NCBI RefSeq assembly: GCF_018069705.1 | Contig: NZ_CP072943.1 | Location: 2,481,453 to 2,545,452, forward strand | DNA length: 64,000 bases | Direction of reading: 5' to 3' | From: Aminithiophilus ramosus | GTDB taxonomy: Bacteria > Synergistota > Synergistia > Synergistales > Aminithiophilaceae | In this document: in pieces, positions 19,132-27,980 of the stretch | Layout: each line of letters opens with the position of its first letter | Numbering within the stretch: position 1 is the first letter of the stretch | Translations under genes and position numbers: made by a program | Notes under the pieces: generated by a model | The model's database searches: none | Told to the model about the DNA's origin: nothing | What the model saw: the letters and a program-made list of their open reading frames with translations, nothing else

Positions 19132-20265
19132 GTGAGAGAGGAAAAAGGCACCGCACCGAAGACCCCCTTCTCCTCGCCAGGGGCGGAAGGCACGGCTCAA
19201 AAGGATGCCGCCCGTCGAGGCGGCGGAAGGGACTCCCCGTCGCCGGAAGGGATTGCCGCCGGAGTCGCAGGACAGACTCCGCATGCCTCGGAGGACATCG
19301 CCGAAAGGACCGCATTCCGCCAGGACGACTCGCTCTGGAAAGACCTCCTCTCGCGATTCTTCGTCCCCATGCTCCGGTCCGTCCTTCCCGACCTGGCCTC
19401 CGACCTCGATCCGACTCGCCCCGTCACCTTCCTCGACAAAGAACTTCGCCGTCTCGCCCGGTTCACCCGAAAGGCCGAAGGGGGAGACCCCGACTCGAAC
19501 CGCTACGTCGACCTTCTGGCCGACGTCCCACTCGCGGAAGGAGAGAGCGCCTGGATTCTCCTCCACGCCGAAGTCCAGGGAAGGGGAGGCAACGAAAACT
19601 TCCCCCTCAGGATGCACCGCTACCGAGGCCTTCTTGAGGGGCGCTACCGAAGGCCCGTCGTCGGCTTGGCCTTCCTCATCGAGCCGCTCCCGCCGATCCA
19701 GTCGCAGGGCTGCTATCTTTGGGAACGATACGGCACCCGAGTCCTCTACGAATTCCCCGTCGTGAAGATCTTCGAAGGAGACGAAGAGAAACTGAAAGCC
19801 AGCGACAACCCCTTCGACCTGGCCCACCTGGCGGGCCTGCGCGCCTGGAAAAGCCGTGGGAACGAGGCGCGCAAGCTGGACTACCTGAAGGAAATGCTGC
19901 TTCTTCTCGACGATCGGGGCTGGAGCCACGACGAAAAGGCCCAGCTGCTTGTCTTCATGGAAGGCGTCATCCACATCACCGACGACGAGAGTTCCCGGGA
20001 ATACGAGGAATGGGAAGAGGAACTGGAACGGGACAAGGAGGCGAGACGCATGTATGTCAGCATCAGCGAGAGAAAAGGGATAAAGAAGGGCATGGAGAAG
20101 GGCATGGAAAAGGGCATGGAGAAAGGCATGGAAAAGGGAAGTGAACGCGCTCGGGTTCAGATGGCTGGCCGCATGCTGGCCCGGGGCATGGATGTGGCGA
20201 CCGTCGCCGATCTGACGGAGCTGCCCGAGAGTCGGGTGCGCGCTCTGGCCGAGGGGCGCGAATGA
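19132..20265 (+). CDS. Rpn-family PD-(D/E)XK nuclease/putative transposase
   Basis: 377 residues from the GTG at 19132, which has GGGAGGTGG upstream. After a Ser/Gly/Ala-rich N-terminus, the nuclease-like domain runs from about residue 62. It includes FLDKELRRLARF, YVDLLADVPL (Asp127) and LLHAEVQG (Glu147-x-Gln149), which match the D...ExQ active site of Rpn/transposase_31 proteins. A helical middle part leads to four tandem GMEK repeats (residues 319-336) and a C-terminal helix pair (MLARGMDVATVADLTELPESRV). E. coli Rpn proteins promote recombination and cleave DNA. The gene lies between two repeat clusters, as if inserted into one. Whether it acts on the repeats is unknown. Confidence 0.8.
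   Translation: MREEKGTAPKTPFSSPGAEGTAQKDAARRGGGRDSPSPEGIAAGVAGQTPHASEDIAERTAFRQDDSLWKDLLSRFFVPMLRSVLPDLASDLDPTRPVTFLDKELRRLARFTRKAEGGDPDSNRYVDLLADVPLAEGESAWILLHAEVQGRGGNENFPLRMHRYRGLLEGRYRRPVVGLAFLIEPLPPIQSQGCYLWERYGTRVLYEFPVVKIFEGDEEKLKASDNPFDLAHLAGLRAWKSRGNEARKLDYLKEMLLLLDDRGWSHDEKAQLLVFMEGVIHITDDESSREYEEWEEELERDKEARRMYVSISERKGIKKGMEKGMEKGMEKGMEKGSERARVQMAGRMLARGMDVATVADLTELPESRVRALAEGRE
20089..20137 (+). repeat. In-gene tandem 12-bp repeat encoding GMEK
   Basis: Four imperfect tandem copies of a 12-bp unit (AAGGGCATGGAG type) encode GMEKGMEKGMEKGMEKG near the C-terminus of the Rpn-like protein. Slippage here would change length by whole four-residue units and keep the frame. Confidence 0.85.
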
Positions 20266-20329
20266 GAGTCTTGTCCCTGCCCTGATTCGCGAGAGAGCGA
20301 AACACGAGGTCACTCCTCCTGGTAGTGCC

Positions 20330-20800
20330 ATTGTCGCGGCTCTTGCCTTTCCTGGGAGCATCATCGTCTCGGCCGCTTCGGAAGGAACGGAAAGCTCCAC
20401 GTCGCGGCCGTTGCTTCTCCTGGGAGCGTGGGCATCCTGCCCGCGCCCGCCCCGAAGGGGCGGCGGGTTCCCCACGCTTCGCCGTCGTTACTCAGGTGAC
20501 GTCGTTCAAGCCGGGAGACCCTGCGGGACGGTGGCCCCGTCCCGCGCGCCGCCAAGATGGCCGCGCTCCCAGCAAGGGGCAAAACCTCTCCGCGACCAAG
20601 TTCGTCTGCTTCCGGGCCAACCCTTCCGTCAGCGAGAGCGCGCTCCCAGCAGGGGCAAGACCTCTCCGCCGCGAGGGTTTCTTGGGTATTTTATAGTCTC
20701 TGTTCGCTTCGGAAGGAACGGAAAGCCCTGCGTCGTGGCCGTTGCCTTTCCTGGGAGCGTGGGCATCCTGCCCGCGCCCGCCCCGAAGGGGCGGCGGGGT
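20330..20800 (+). repeat. REP/BIME-like repeat cluster 2
   Basis: Two copies of the GGAGCGTGGGCATCC hairpin with their linkers and the inverted partner hairpin. It lies between the Rpn-like gene and the RAYT gene. The block at about 20566-20800 is nearly repeated at 22280-22520 on the other side of the RAYT gene. Confidence 0.88.
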
Positions 20801-20871
20801 TTCTGTGAGAGCCGCGTTTAAGCGGACAATCCACTACAAGCGGGAAGGGAGTCGAAAAGGAGGGAGGATGT

Positions 20872-21528
20872 GTGACAGACGACGGTGTGGAACTCCGATA
20901 CGAGGGCGAAAAGGGAACGCAATTTGATGAAGCTCCTTCTCTGCACTGCCGCGGTCGGCTTCCCCACTGGGAAGCGGGAGAGATGCCGCAGCACATCACG
21001 TTCCGCCTCGCCGATAGTCTGCCTCTTGCTCTTCGGGAGGAGTGGAGAGAGGAGGTCGCTCTGCTTAAAGGGGGCAAGCGTGACATAGAGAGACGAAGGA
21101 AGATCGAGGCAGCCCTCGACAGCGGGATCGGTGCCTGCTGGCTACGTCGACCGGAGATCGCTCGTGTCGTCGAAGAGGCCCTCCTCCATTTCGATGAAGA
21201 AAGGTATCATCTCCACGGGTGGGTTGTTATGCCGAATCATGTCCACGTCGTCGTAACACCTCGGCCAGATCGGTCTCTCTCCTCCGTCATCCATTCCTGG
21301 AAATCTTTTTCTGCCAACAGCATCAACCGGCTGCTCCATCAAAAGGGAAGGCTCTGGGCTGAGGAATATTTCGACAGAGCGATCCGCAATGAGAAACATT
21401 TCCGACGGACCCTCGCCTATGTCGCCGGGAATCCCGTCAAGGCCGGGCTCTGCCGTAACGAAGAGGACTGGCCTTTCAGCCATGCGGGAAAAGGGGAACA
21501 ATGGAGATGGGGACGGCCTGTCGAGTAA
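20872..21528 (+). CDS. REP-associated tyrosine transposase (RAYT, Y1/HUH family)
   Basis: 218 residues from the GTG at 20872, preceded by AGGAGGGAGG. The core shows the HUH motif PNHVHVVV (His123-x-His125), the upstream strand HLHGWVVM, the candidate nucleophile in EEYFDRAIRN (Tyr166), and the RAYT hallmark YVAGNPVKAGL. Size and motif order fit IS200-like RAYT proteins, which bind and nick REP hairpins next to a GTAG/GGAG tetranucleotide. All catalytic motifs look intact. The gene is flanked on both sides by repeat clusters whose hairpins carry GGAG feet, so it is the obvious candidate for their mobilisation. No direct-repeat insertion site for the gene was identified. Confidence 0.9.
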   Translation: MTDDGVELRYEGEKGTQFDEAPSLHCRGRLPHWEAGEMPQHITFRLADSLPLALREEWREEVALLKGGKRDIERRRKIEAALDSGIGACWLRRPEIARVVEEALLHFDEERYHLHGWVVMPNHVHVVVTPRPDRSLSSVIHSWKSFSANSINRLLHQKGRLWAEEYFDRAIRNEKHFRRTLAYVAGNPVKAGLCRNEEDWPFSHAGKGEQWRWGRPVE

Positions 21529-21579
21529 GCGGTGTCGAGAAAACCGACAAACCACCTCCTCCGAAATCTGTCATTTTTC

Positions 21580-21640
21580 TCGGAAACCCCAGTCGTCTCA
21601 CTGCTGCGACGGGATTTCCCGTAAACCCCAGTCGTCCTAG
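21580..21640 (+). repeat. Short direct repeat downstream of the RAYT gene
   Basis: AAACCCCAGTCGTC occurs twice, 40 bp apart, around the small palindrome ACGGGATTTCCCGT. A GGGGTTTC before the RAYT gene (about 20796-20803) is the inverted complement of GAAACCCC here. It might be part of the RAYT mobile unit, but the match is only 8 bp. Confidence 0.45.
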
Positions 21641-21651
21641 ACAGTGATGAT

Positions 21652-22672
21652 TTTCCCTGGGAGCGTGGGCATCCTGCCCGCGCCCGCCCCGAAGGGGCGG
21701 CGGGTTCCCCACGCTTCGCCGTCGTTACTCAGGTGACGTCGTTCAAGCCGGGAGACCCTGCGGGACGGTGGCCCCGTCCCGCGCGCCGCCAAGATGGCCG
21801 CGCTCCCAGCAGGGGCAAAACCTCTCCGCGACCGAGTTCGTCTGCTTCCGGGCCAACCCTTCCGTCGCCGAGAGCTCGTTCCCAGCAGGGGCAAAATCCT
21901 TTCGCCACAAGGTTTTCCCGAGCACTCTATCGTCTCGGCCCGATTCGGTAAGGAACGGAAGACTCCGCGTCGCGGCCGTTGCCTTTCCTGGGAGCGTGGG
22001 CATCCTGCCCGCGCCCGCCCCGAAGGGGCGGTGGGTTCCCTGCACGTCTCCCTCGCCGCCGAGGTTACGTCGTTCAAGTCGGGAAACCCTGCGGGACGAG
22101 AAATCCGTCCCGCGCGCCGCCAGGATGGCCGCGCTCCCAGCAGGGGCAAAACCTCTCCCGTAGCCAAGCTTGTGAACTCCGCACAGGGGCAAGACCCCTC
22201 ATCGCCGAGGGGACGTCGTTCAAGTCGGGAGACCCTGCGGGACGAAAGATCCGTCCCGCGCGCCGCCAAGATGGCCGCGCTCCCAGCAAGGGGCAAAACC
22301 TCTCCGCGACCAAGTTCGTCTGCTTCCGGGCCAACCCTTCCGTCAGCGAGAGCGCGCTCCCAGCAGGGGCAAGACCTCTCCGCCGCGAGGGTTTCTTGGG
22401 TATTTTATAGTCTCTGTTCGCTTCGGAAGGAACGGAAAGCCCTGCGTCGTGGCTGTTGCTTCTCCTGGGAGCGTGGGCATCCTGCCCGCGCCCGCCCCGA
22501 AGGGGCGGTGGGTTCCCTACACGTCTTCCTCGCCGCCGAGGGGACGTCGTTCGAGCCGGGAGACCCTGCGGGACGGTGGCCCCGTCCCGCGCGCCGCCAG
22601 GATGGCCGCGCTCCCAGCAGGGGCAAAACCTTTTCACCGGCAAGCCTGTGCGCTCCCAGCAGGGAGGCTGCC
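21652..22672 (+). repeat. REP/BIME-like repeat cluster 3
   Basis: Three copies of the GGAGCGTGGGCATCC hairpin with inverted partners and spacer modules shared with clusters 1 and 2. The last inverted hairpin ends within about 4-15 bp of the stop codon of the convergent ion-transporter gene at 22676. Confidence 0.88.
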
Positions 22673-22675
22673 TGA

Positions 22676-23947
22676 TCAGAGGCCGAAGCGGAGGAAGAGG
22701 TAGAGGCTGGCGATGGAGAGGGAAAGGACGGTTGTCTTCATGCCGATTTTCATGAAACCCCCGAAGCTGATGACATGGCCCGCCCGACGGGAGATGTCGG
22801 CGACGACGACGTTGGCCGCCGATCCGAGGAAGCTGCCGTTCCCTCCCAGGCAGGCGCCCAGGGCCAGAGCCCAGAAGAGCGGTTCGGCCGAGGTGGAGAG
22901 GGCCTGAGCCATTTCGTCGACGACATAGACGAAGGTGGCCGTGAAGGCGACGTTGTTGATGAAGGCGCAGGACAGCCCCGAGAACCAGAGGATGGCCAGG
23001 GCCGCAAGGAAGGGATGTCCCGCGACGGCGGCGGCCAGTCCCTTGGCAATGATGGAGATGATGCCCGCCTCTTTGAGGGCTCCGACGACGATGAAGAGGG
23101 CCAGGAAGAAGATGAGGGTGGGCCATTCGACGTCGTTGTGGATGATGTGGTCTCCGTCGCCGGGCGTGACAAGAAGAAGGAGCGACGCGCCGAGGAGGGC
23201 GACGACGGCCGCCTCGAGGTGGAGGACATGGTGCAGAATGAAACCGGTCAGGACGGCCCCCATGGCCAGACCGGCCTTGAGAAGCAGTTTGCCGTCCTTG
23301 ATGGTCTTTTTTTCGTCGATGCCCCGGATGCGGGCGAACTGATCAGGCGTTATGACCAACTCGTCTCTGAAGTGAAAGGCCAGGAAGAGAACGGCCGCAA
23401 AGAGGACGACAATGGCCACCGGAGCCAGATAGACGAGGAAATCGACGAAGGAGAATCCGGCGTAGGAACCGATTATAATGTTGGGCGGATCGCCGATGAG
23501 GGTCGCCGTGCCGCCGATGTTGGAGGCCAGGGCCTCGGCCATGAGCAGGGGGACGGGGTCGGTGTCCATGATGTCGGCGACGGAGACGACGATGGGACTG
23601 ATGAGAAGGACCGTCGTCACGTTGTCGAGAAAGGCCGACAGAAAGGCCGTCACCCCGGCTATGGCGAAAAGCGTTACAATACCGTTGCCTCGGGTCAGCT
23701 TCATCGTTTTTACGGCGACGTACTGAAAGACGCCCGTCCGAGAAAGGACGCCGACGATGATCATCATTCCCATGAGCAGGCCGAGCGTATTGAAATCAAC
23801 ATAGCCGATGGCCGTCTCGAAGGAGATGAAACCCATCCCCATCAGAAGGGCCGCTCCGGCCAGAGCGGCGACGCAGCGGGCGACGCGTCCCGAAGCGATC
23901 AGGCCTAGTGTGGCCATAAAGAGTCCGAGCACGATAGCGGCTTTCAT
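22676..23947 (-). CDS. ArsB/NhaD (SLC13/IT superfamily) ion transporter
   Basis: 423 residues; the ATG at 23947 has GGGGAGGC nine bases upstream. About 10-12 hydrophobic helices are present. Diagnostic motifs include FLSAFLDNVTTVLL and LASNIGGTATLIGDPPNIIIG in the first half and CAFINNVAFTATFVYVVD and ACLGGNGSFLGSAANVV in the second. These pseudo-symmetric DNVTT/GGTATLIGDPPN-type motifs are characteristic of the ArsB/NhaD group. Substrate (sodium/proton exchange, arsenite, or an organic anion) cannot be decided. No ars genes are adjacent. The cobT-like gene is divergent, and the shared 134-bp region contains an inverted repeat. Confidence 0.88.
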   Translation of the reverse strand: MKAAIVLGLFMATLGLIASGRVARCVAALAGAALLMGMGFISFETAIGYVDFNTLGLLMGMMIIVGVLSRTGVFQYVAVKTMKLTRGNGIVTLFAIAGVTAFLSAFLDNVTTVLLISPIVVSVADIMDTDPVPLLMAEALASNIGGTATLIGDPPNIIIGSYAGFSFVDFLVYLAPVAIVVLFAAVLFLAFHFRDELVITPDQFARIRGIDEKKTIKDGKLLLKAGLAMGAVLTGFILHHVLHLEAAVVALLGASLLLLVTPGDGDHIIHNDVEWPTLIFFLALFIVVGALKEAGIISIIAKGLAAAVAGHPFLAALAILWFSGLSCAFINNVAFTATFVYVVDEMAQALSTSAEPLFWALALGACLGGNGSFLGSAANVVVADISRRAGHVISFGGFMKIGMKTTVLSLSIASLYLFLRFGL

Positions 23948-24026
23948 AGCAATTCTGCCTCCCCGTTATTGAAAGACACAACGGCCAGTCTACACCTCGT
24001 CAAGAGGGGGAGCAAGAGACCTAAAG

Positions 24027-24048
24027 AGTAAGAATAGTTCTTCTTATT
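24027..24048. promoter_or_regulatory. Inverted repeat (operator-like) in divergent intergenic region
   Basis: AGTAAGAA and TTCTTATT form an imperfect dyad around a 6-bp centre, 34 bp before the cobT-like start. It could be a regulator site for this gene or for the divergent transporter. No cobalamin riboswitch features were seen here. Confidence 0.35.
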
Positions 24049-24081
24049 CAATCATACCACGACAATTTCGAGGAGGTACGC

Positions 24082-25071
24082 ATGTTTATTCTGACCATTT
24101 CCGCCACCGAGCTGAGCCGCGTTCCCGGTCTTTCCGCGGCCGGCGCCAACGTCGACGTCCTGCCTTACACGGCTCCGGCCGACGCCGATCTTCTCTGCTG
24201 GGGAAGGCCGAGGGTCATCGACGCCGTTCCCGTCGATCCCATGGGGCACCCGACGCCGGCCATCATCACCCGGGCCGCTCAGCTGGAGGCCTCTTTTCCT
24301 GCCGTCACGCTCCGGGCCGGGAGCTTCCTCCCTCCGGCGGCGCCCCACGTCGAGATGGGAACCGATCCCGGCGAGGATCCTCGCCTCACCTGCGCCGTTC
24401 CGAAGGGACGGGAGATTTTCGAGCGGGCTCGCGATTTCGCCGGCCAGATCGCCCGAGGGCTTCCCCGCGTCGTTTTGGCCGAATCGATCCCCGGCGGCAC
24501 GACGACGGCCTATCTTCTTCTGAGAGCGCTGGGTTACAACGGCATGGTCTCCTCGGCCGGCCCCGACAACCCCGTCCCCGTGAAGGAGCAGGTCTGGCGC
24601 GACGTGCAGGCCCGACTGGAACGGGAGGGCCGTCCCGCGGAGGCCCTCGATCTGGCCTGCCAGGTCGGCGATCCCATGCAGCTCACCGTGGCGGGCCTCG
24701 TCGCCGGCCTTCCCGTCGAGACGGAAATCACCCTGGCGGGCGGCACCCAGATGTTGGCCGTGGCGGCCCTTATCCGTCACATTCCCGTTCCCCGAGCCGT
24801 CCGCGTCGCGACGACGATCTACGTCGCCCGCGACAGGAGCGCCCACTTCAGTGAGCTGGCCAGCCAGATCGGCGTCCATACCTGGACGGCGCCTCTGGAT
24901 TTCTCCGCCTCACCCTGGCCGGGCCTGGCCGACTACGAGAAGGGGTACGTCAAGGAGGGCGTCGGCGCCGGAGGGGCCGTCTGGTACGCCATGCAGCTCG
25001 GCGTCTCCGTCGAGACCATCGTCCGGCGGACGGAGACCCTTTACGCCGAGATGACGGGAGCCTCCTCCTAA
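24082..25071 (+). CDS. CobT-like nicotinate mononucleotide-dependent phosphoribosyltransferase
   Basis: 329 residues; the ATG at 24082 follows GAGGAGGT. Family features include LSAAGANVDVLPYTAPADADLL, the loop VVLAESIPGGTTTAYLLLRALGY (about residues 132-154), and VAGLPVETEITLAGGTQMLAVAAL. This matches the archaeal/cyanobacterial-type CobT group (TIGR00303), distinct from classical CobT but presumed to activate the lower-ligand base of cobalamin by phosphoribosyl transfer from NaMN. BtuC- and BtuD-like ABC genes follow after 7 and 2 bp, so the operon links corrinoid uptake with lower-ligand remodelling. Confidence 0.8.
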   Translation: MFILTISATELSRVPGLSAAGANVDVLPYTAPADADLLCWGRPRVIDAVPVDPMGHPTPAIITRAAQLEASFPAVTLRAGSFLPPAAPHVEMGTDPGEDPRLTCAVPKGREIFERARDFAGQIARGLPRVVLAESIPGGTTTAYLLLRALGYNGMVSSAGPDNPVPVKEQVWRDVQARLEREGRPAEALDLACQVGDPMQLTVAGLVAGLPVETEITLAGGTQMLAVAALIRHIPVPRAVRVATTIYVARDRSAHFSELASQIGVHTWTAPLDFSASPWPGLADYEKGYVKEGVGAGGAVWYAMQLGVSVETIVRRTETLYAEMTGASS

Positions 25072-25078
25072 GGTCACC

Positions 25079-26056
25079 GTGCGGCGCCGTCGACGTCTTT
25101 TCCTCTCCGTTCTGGCCGCCCTGACGGCCATCCTCGTCGGCACGGCGACTCTGTCGGTTCTCGTCGGCGATCTGCCTCTGGCTCCCGGCCAGGTGGCCGC
25201 TGTTTTGTGCGCCCATTTCGGCGGAGAGCCCGTGGCGGATGCCGTGGCCGACGCCGTCGTCTGGCAGGTCCGCATTCCCCGCGCCCTGGCGGCGGCCGGG
25301 GCGGGGGCCGCTCTTGCCTGCTGCGGCACCGTCTTTCAGGGCCTTCTGCTGAATCCTCTGGCCGAGCCCTATACGATGGGCGTGGCCGCGGGGGCGGCCC
25401 TGGGCGGGGCTCTCGCGATCCTGATGGGGCTGCCCATCGTGGCGCTGGCCTTCGCCGGCAGCCTTCTCTCGCTGGCCCTCGTCTGGCTTCTGGGACGACG
25501 GACCGATTTCATCGAGCCGACGCGGCTCATCCTCGCCGGCGTCATCGTCAGCAGCATCCTCAGCGCCGGCATCACGCTGATTCAGGTTCTGGCCGGCCAG
25601 CAGGTGGCGGCCATCGTCCTCTGGCTTCTGGGCAGCTTCACCCGGTCCAACTGGGCCCTTGCGGGCCGGACGCTCGCGGCCTCGCTGGCCGCTCTCCTTC
25701 TGGGGCTGGCCTGCCACCGGGAACTGGACATCATCGCCTCGGGCGGCAAAGCGGCCTCCTTCGGCGTCAACGAAGAGCGGCTGCGCCTCTTTCTTTTGGC
25801 CGGGACGTCGCTGGTGACGGCCGCCGTCGTCTCCTCCTGCGGCATCATCGGCTTCGTGGGACTCGTCGTCCCCCATCTGATCCGGCTCCTTCTGGGGCCG
25901 GCCCACGGGCCGCTGCTGCTTCTCTCCTGGCTGGGCGGCGCGTCGCTCATGCTCGGCGCCGATCTGACGGCCCGATTTCTGGGCGAGCTGCCCATCGGCG
26001 TCGTCACGGCCCTTCTGGGCGGGCCCGTTTTCTGTTATCTCCTCTGGAGGCGCTGA
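25079..26056 (+). CDS. BtuC/FecCD-type ABC transporter permease
   Basis: 325 residues from a GTG 7 bp after the cobT-like stop. Around ten hydrophobic helices are present. Conserved segments include AAAGAGAALACCGTVFQGLLLNPLAEPYTMGVAAGAALG near the N-terminus and LVTAAVVSSCGIIGFVGLVVPHLIRLLLGPAHG with GADLTARFL near the C-terminus. These are the FecCD hallmarks, with the GxIGFVGLxxPH motif. Members import vitamin B12, haem or siderophore-iron; the cobT-like neighbour favours cobalamin. No periplasmic binding protein gene is adjacent, so BtuF must be elsewhere. Confidence 0.88.
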   Translation: MRRRRRLFLSVLAALTAILVGTATLSVLVGDLPLAPGQVAAVLCAHFGGEPVADAVADAVVWQVRIPRALAAAGAGAALACCGTVFQGLLLNPLAEPYTMGVAAGAALGGALAILMGLPIVALAFAGSLLSLALVWLLGRRTDFIEPTRLILAGVIVSSILSAGITLIQVLAGQQVAAIVLWLLGSFTRSNWALAGRTLAASLAALLLGLACHRELDIIASGGKAASFGVNEERLRLFLLAGTSLVTAAVVSSCGIIGFVGLVVPHLIRLLLGPAHGPLLLLSWLGGASLMLGADLTARFLGELPIGVVTALLGGPVFCYLLWRR

Positions 26057-26058
26057 CG

Positions 26059-26844
26059 ATGACGATGGAGGCCCGCGATCTTTCCGTCGGCTACGACGGC
26101 CGGACGGTCCTGGAGGGGATCGATCTGACGCTCAGGCCCGGCTCGCTTCTGGCTCTTCTCGGCCCCAACGGAAGCGGCAAGAGCACCCTCCTCGCGTCCC
26201 TCTGCGGTCTGCTGTCGCCTCAGGCGGGTACGGTTCTGCTCGACGGAAGGCCCCTGTCCTCGCTGCGGAGGCTCGCCTTGGCCCGCCAGGTGGCCCTCGT
26301 CCCTCAGGCGACGGCCTTCACCCTCCCCTTTCGCGTCGACGAGGTGGTCCTCATGGGGCGCTACCCCCACTTGGGACGCTTCGGGCAATTGGGCCCCGGC
26401 GACCGAGAGGCGGCAAGGCACGCCATGGCCACCGTCGGCCTCGAAGGCTTCGAGGACCGTCTCGTCAACACCCTCTCGGGAGGAGAGGTGCAGCGCGTCA
26501 CTCTGGCCCGGGCCCTTGCCCAGGAGACGGGGATCCTTCTTCTCGACGAGCCGACGAGCGCCCTCGATCCGGGGCACGTCGTCGATGTGACGGCCCTTCT
26601 GGCCCGCCTCCGCGACGAGGGCCGGGCCATCGCCGTGGCCCTTCACGACGTCAATCTGGCCCTGCGCCTGGCCGATGTCATCGCCTTTCTCCGCGACGGC
26701 GCCCTCGTCCGCCTCTGCGGTCCCGGCGACGTCGACGGGGAGCTGCTCCGACAGGTCTACGGCGTCTCCTGGCGCGTCGGCACCTGGGAGGGGATTCCCA
26801 TCGCCCTGCCCCGGGAGAGCTCTTCCGACGCCGTGCCGCGCTGA
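26059..26844 (+). CDS. BtuD/FecE-type ABC transporter ATPase
   Basis: 261 residues; the ATG at 26059 has GGAGG eight bases upstream and lies 2 bp after the permease stop. Walker A is GPNGSGKS (residues 35-42), the Q-loop is LVPQATAF, the signature is LSGGEVQRVTLARAL, Walker B is ILLLDEPTSALDP, and the switch His is in AVALHDVNLAL. Length and the motif VLMGRYPHLGRFG are typical of FecE/BtuD ATPases. It powers the BtuC-like permease; corrinoid is the probable cargo. Confidence 0.9.
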   Translation: MTMEARDLSVGYDGRTVLEGIDLTLRPGSLLALLGPNGSGKSTLLASLCGLLSPQAGTVLLDGRPLSSLRRLALARQVALVPQATAFTLPFRVDEVVLMGRYPHLGRFGQLGPGDREAARHAMATVGLEGFEDRLVNTLSGGEVQRVTLARALAQETGILLLDEPTSALDPGHVVDVTALLARLRDEGRAIAVALHDVNLALRLADVIAFLRDGALVRLCGPGDVDGELLRQVYGVSWRVGTWEGIPIALPRESSSDAVPR

Positions 26845-26869
26845 GAGAGAACGGGTCCAGCGGAGTCCC

Positions 26870-27889
<1,020 letters not shown>

Positions 27890-27980
27890 CGCGATCTTCC
27901 TTTCCGTAAGGACTAGCCTGTTCCGCACCGCCGGGGCAAATCTCGCCGGACGGAGGGTCTTCTCTGCGCCGTTGCCGTTG

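Noticed and set aside
17422-20265. A 947-codon frame joining repeat cluster 1 to the Rpn-like gene
   Set aside because: Only the part from the GTG at 19132 has a ribosome site and conserved domain; the first 570 codons are translated repeats.
23948-24081. Cobalamin riboswitch before the cobT-like gene
   Set aside because: The space is only 134 bp and lacks the B12-box sequence.
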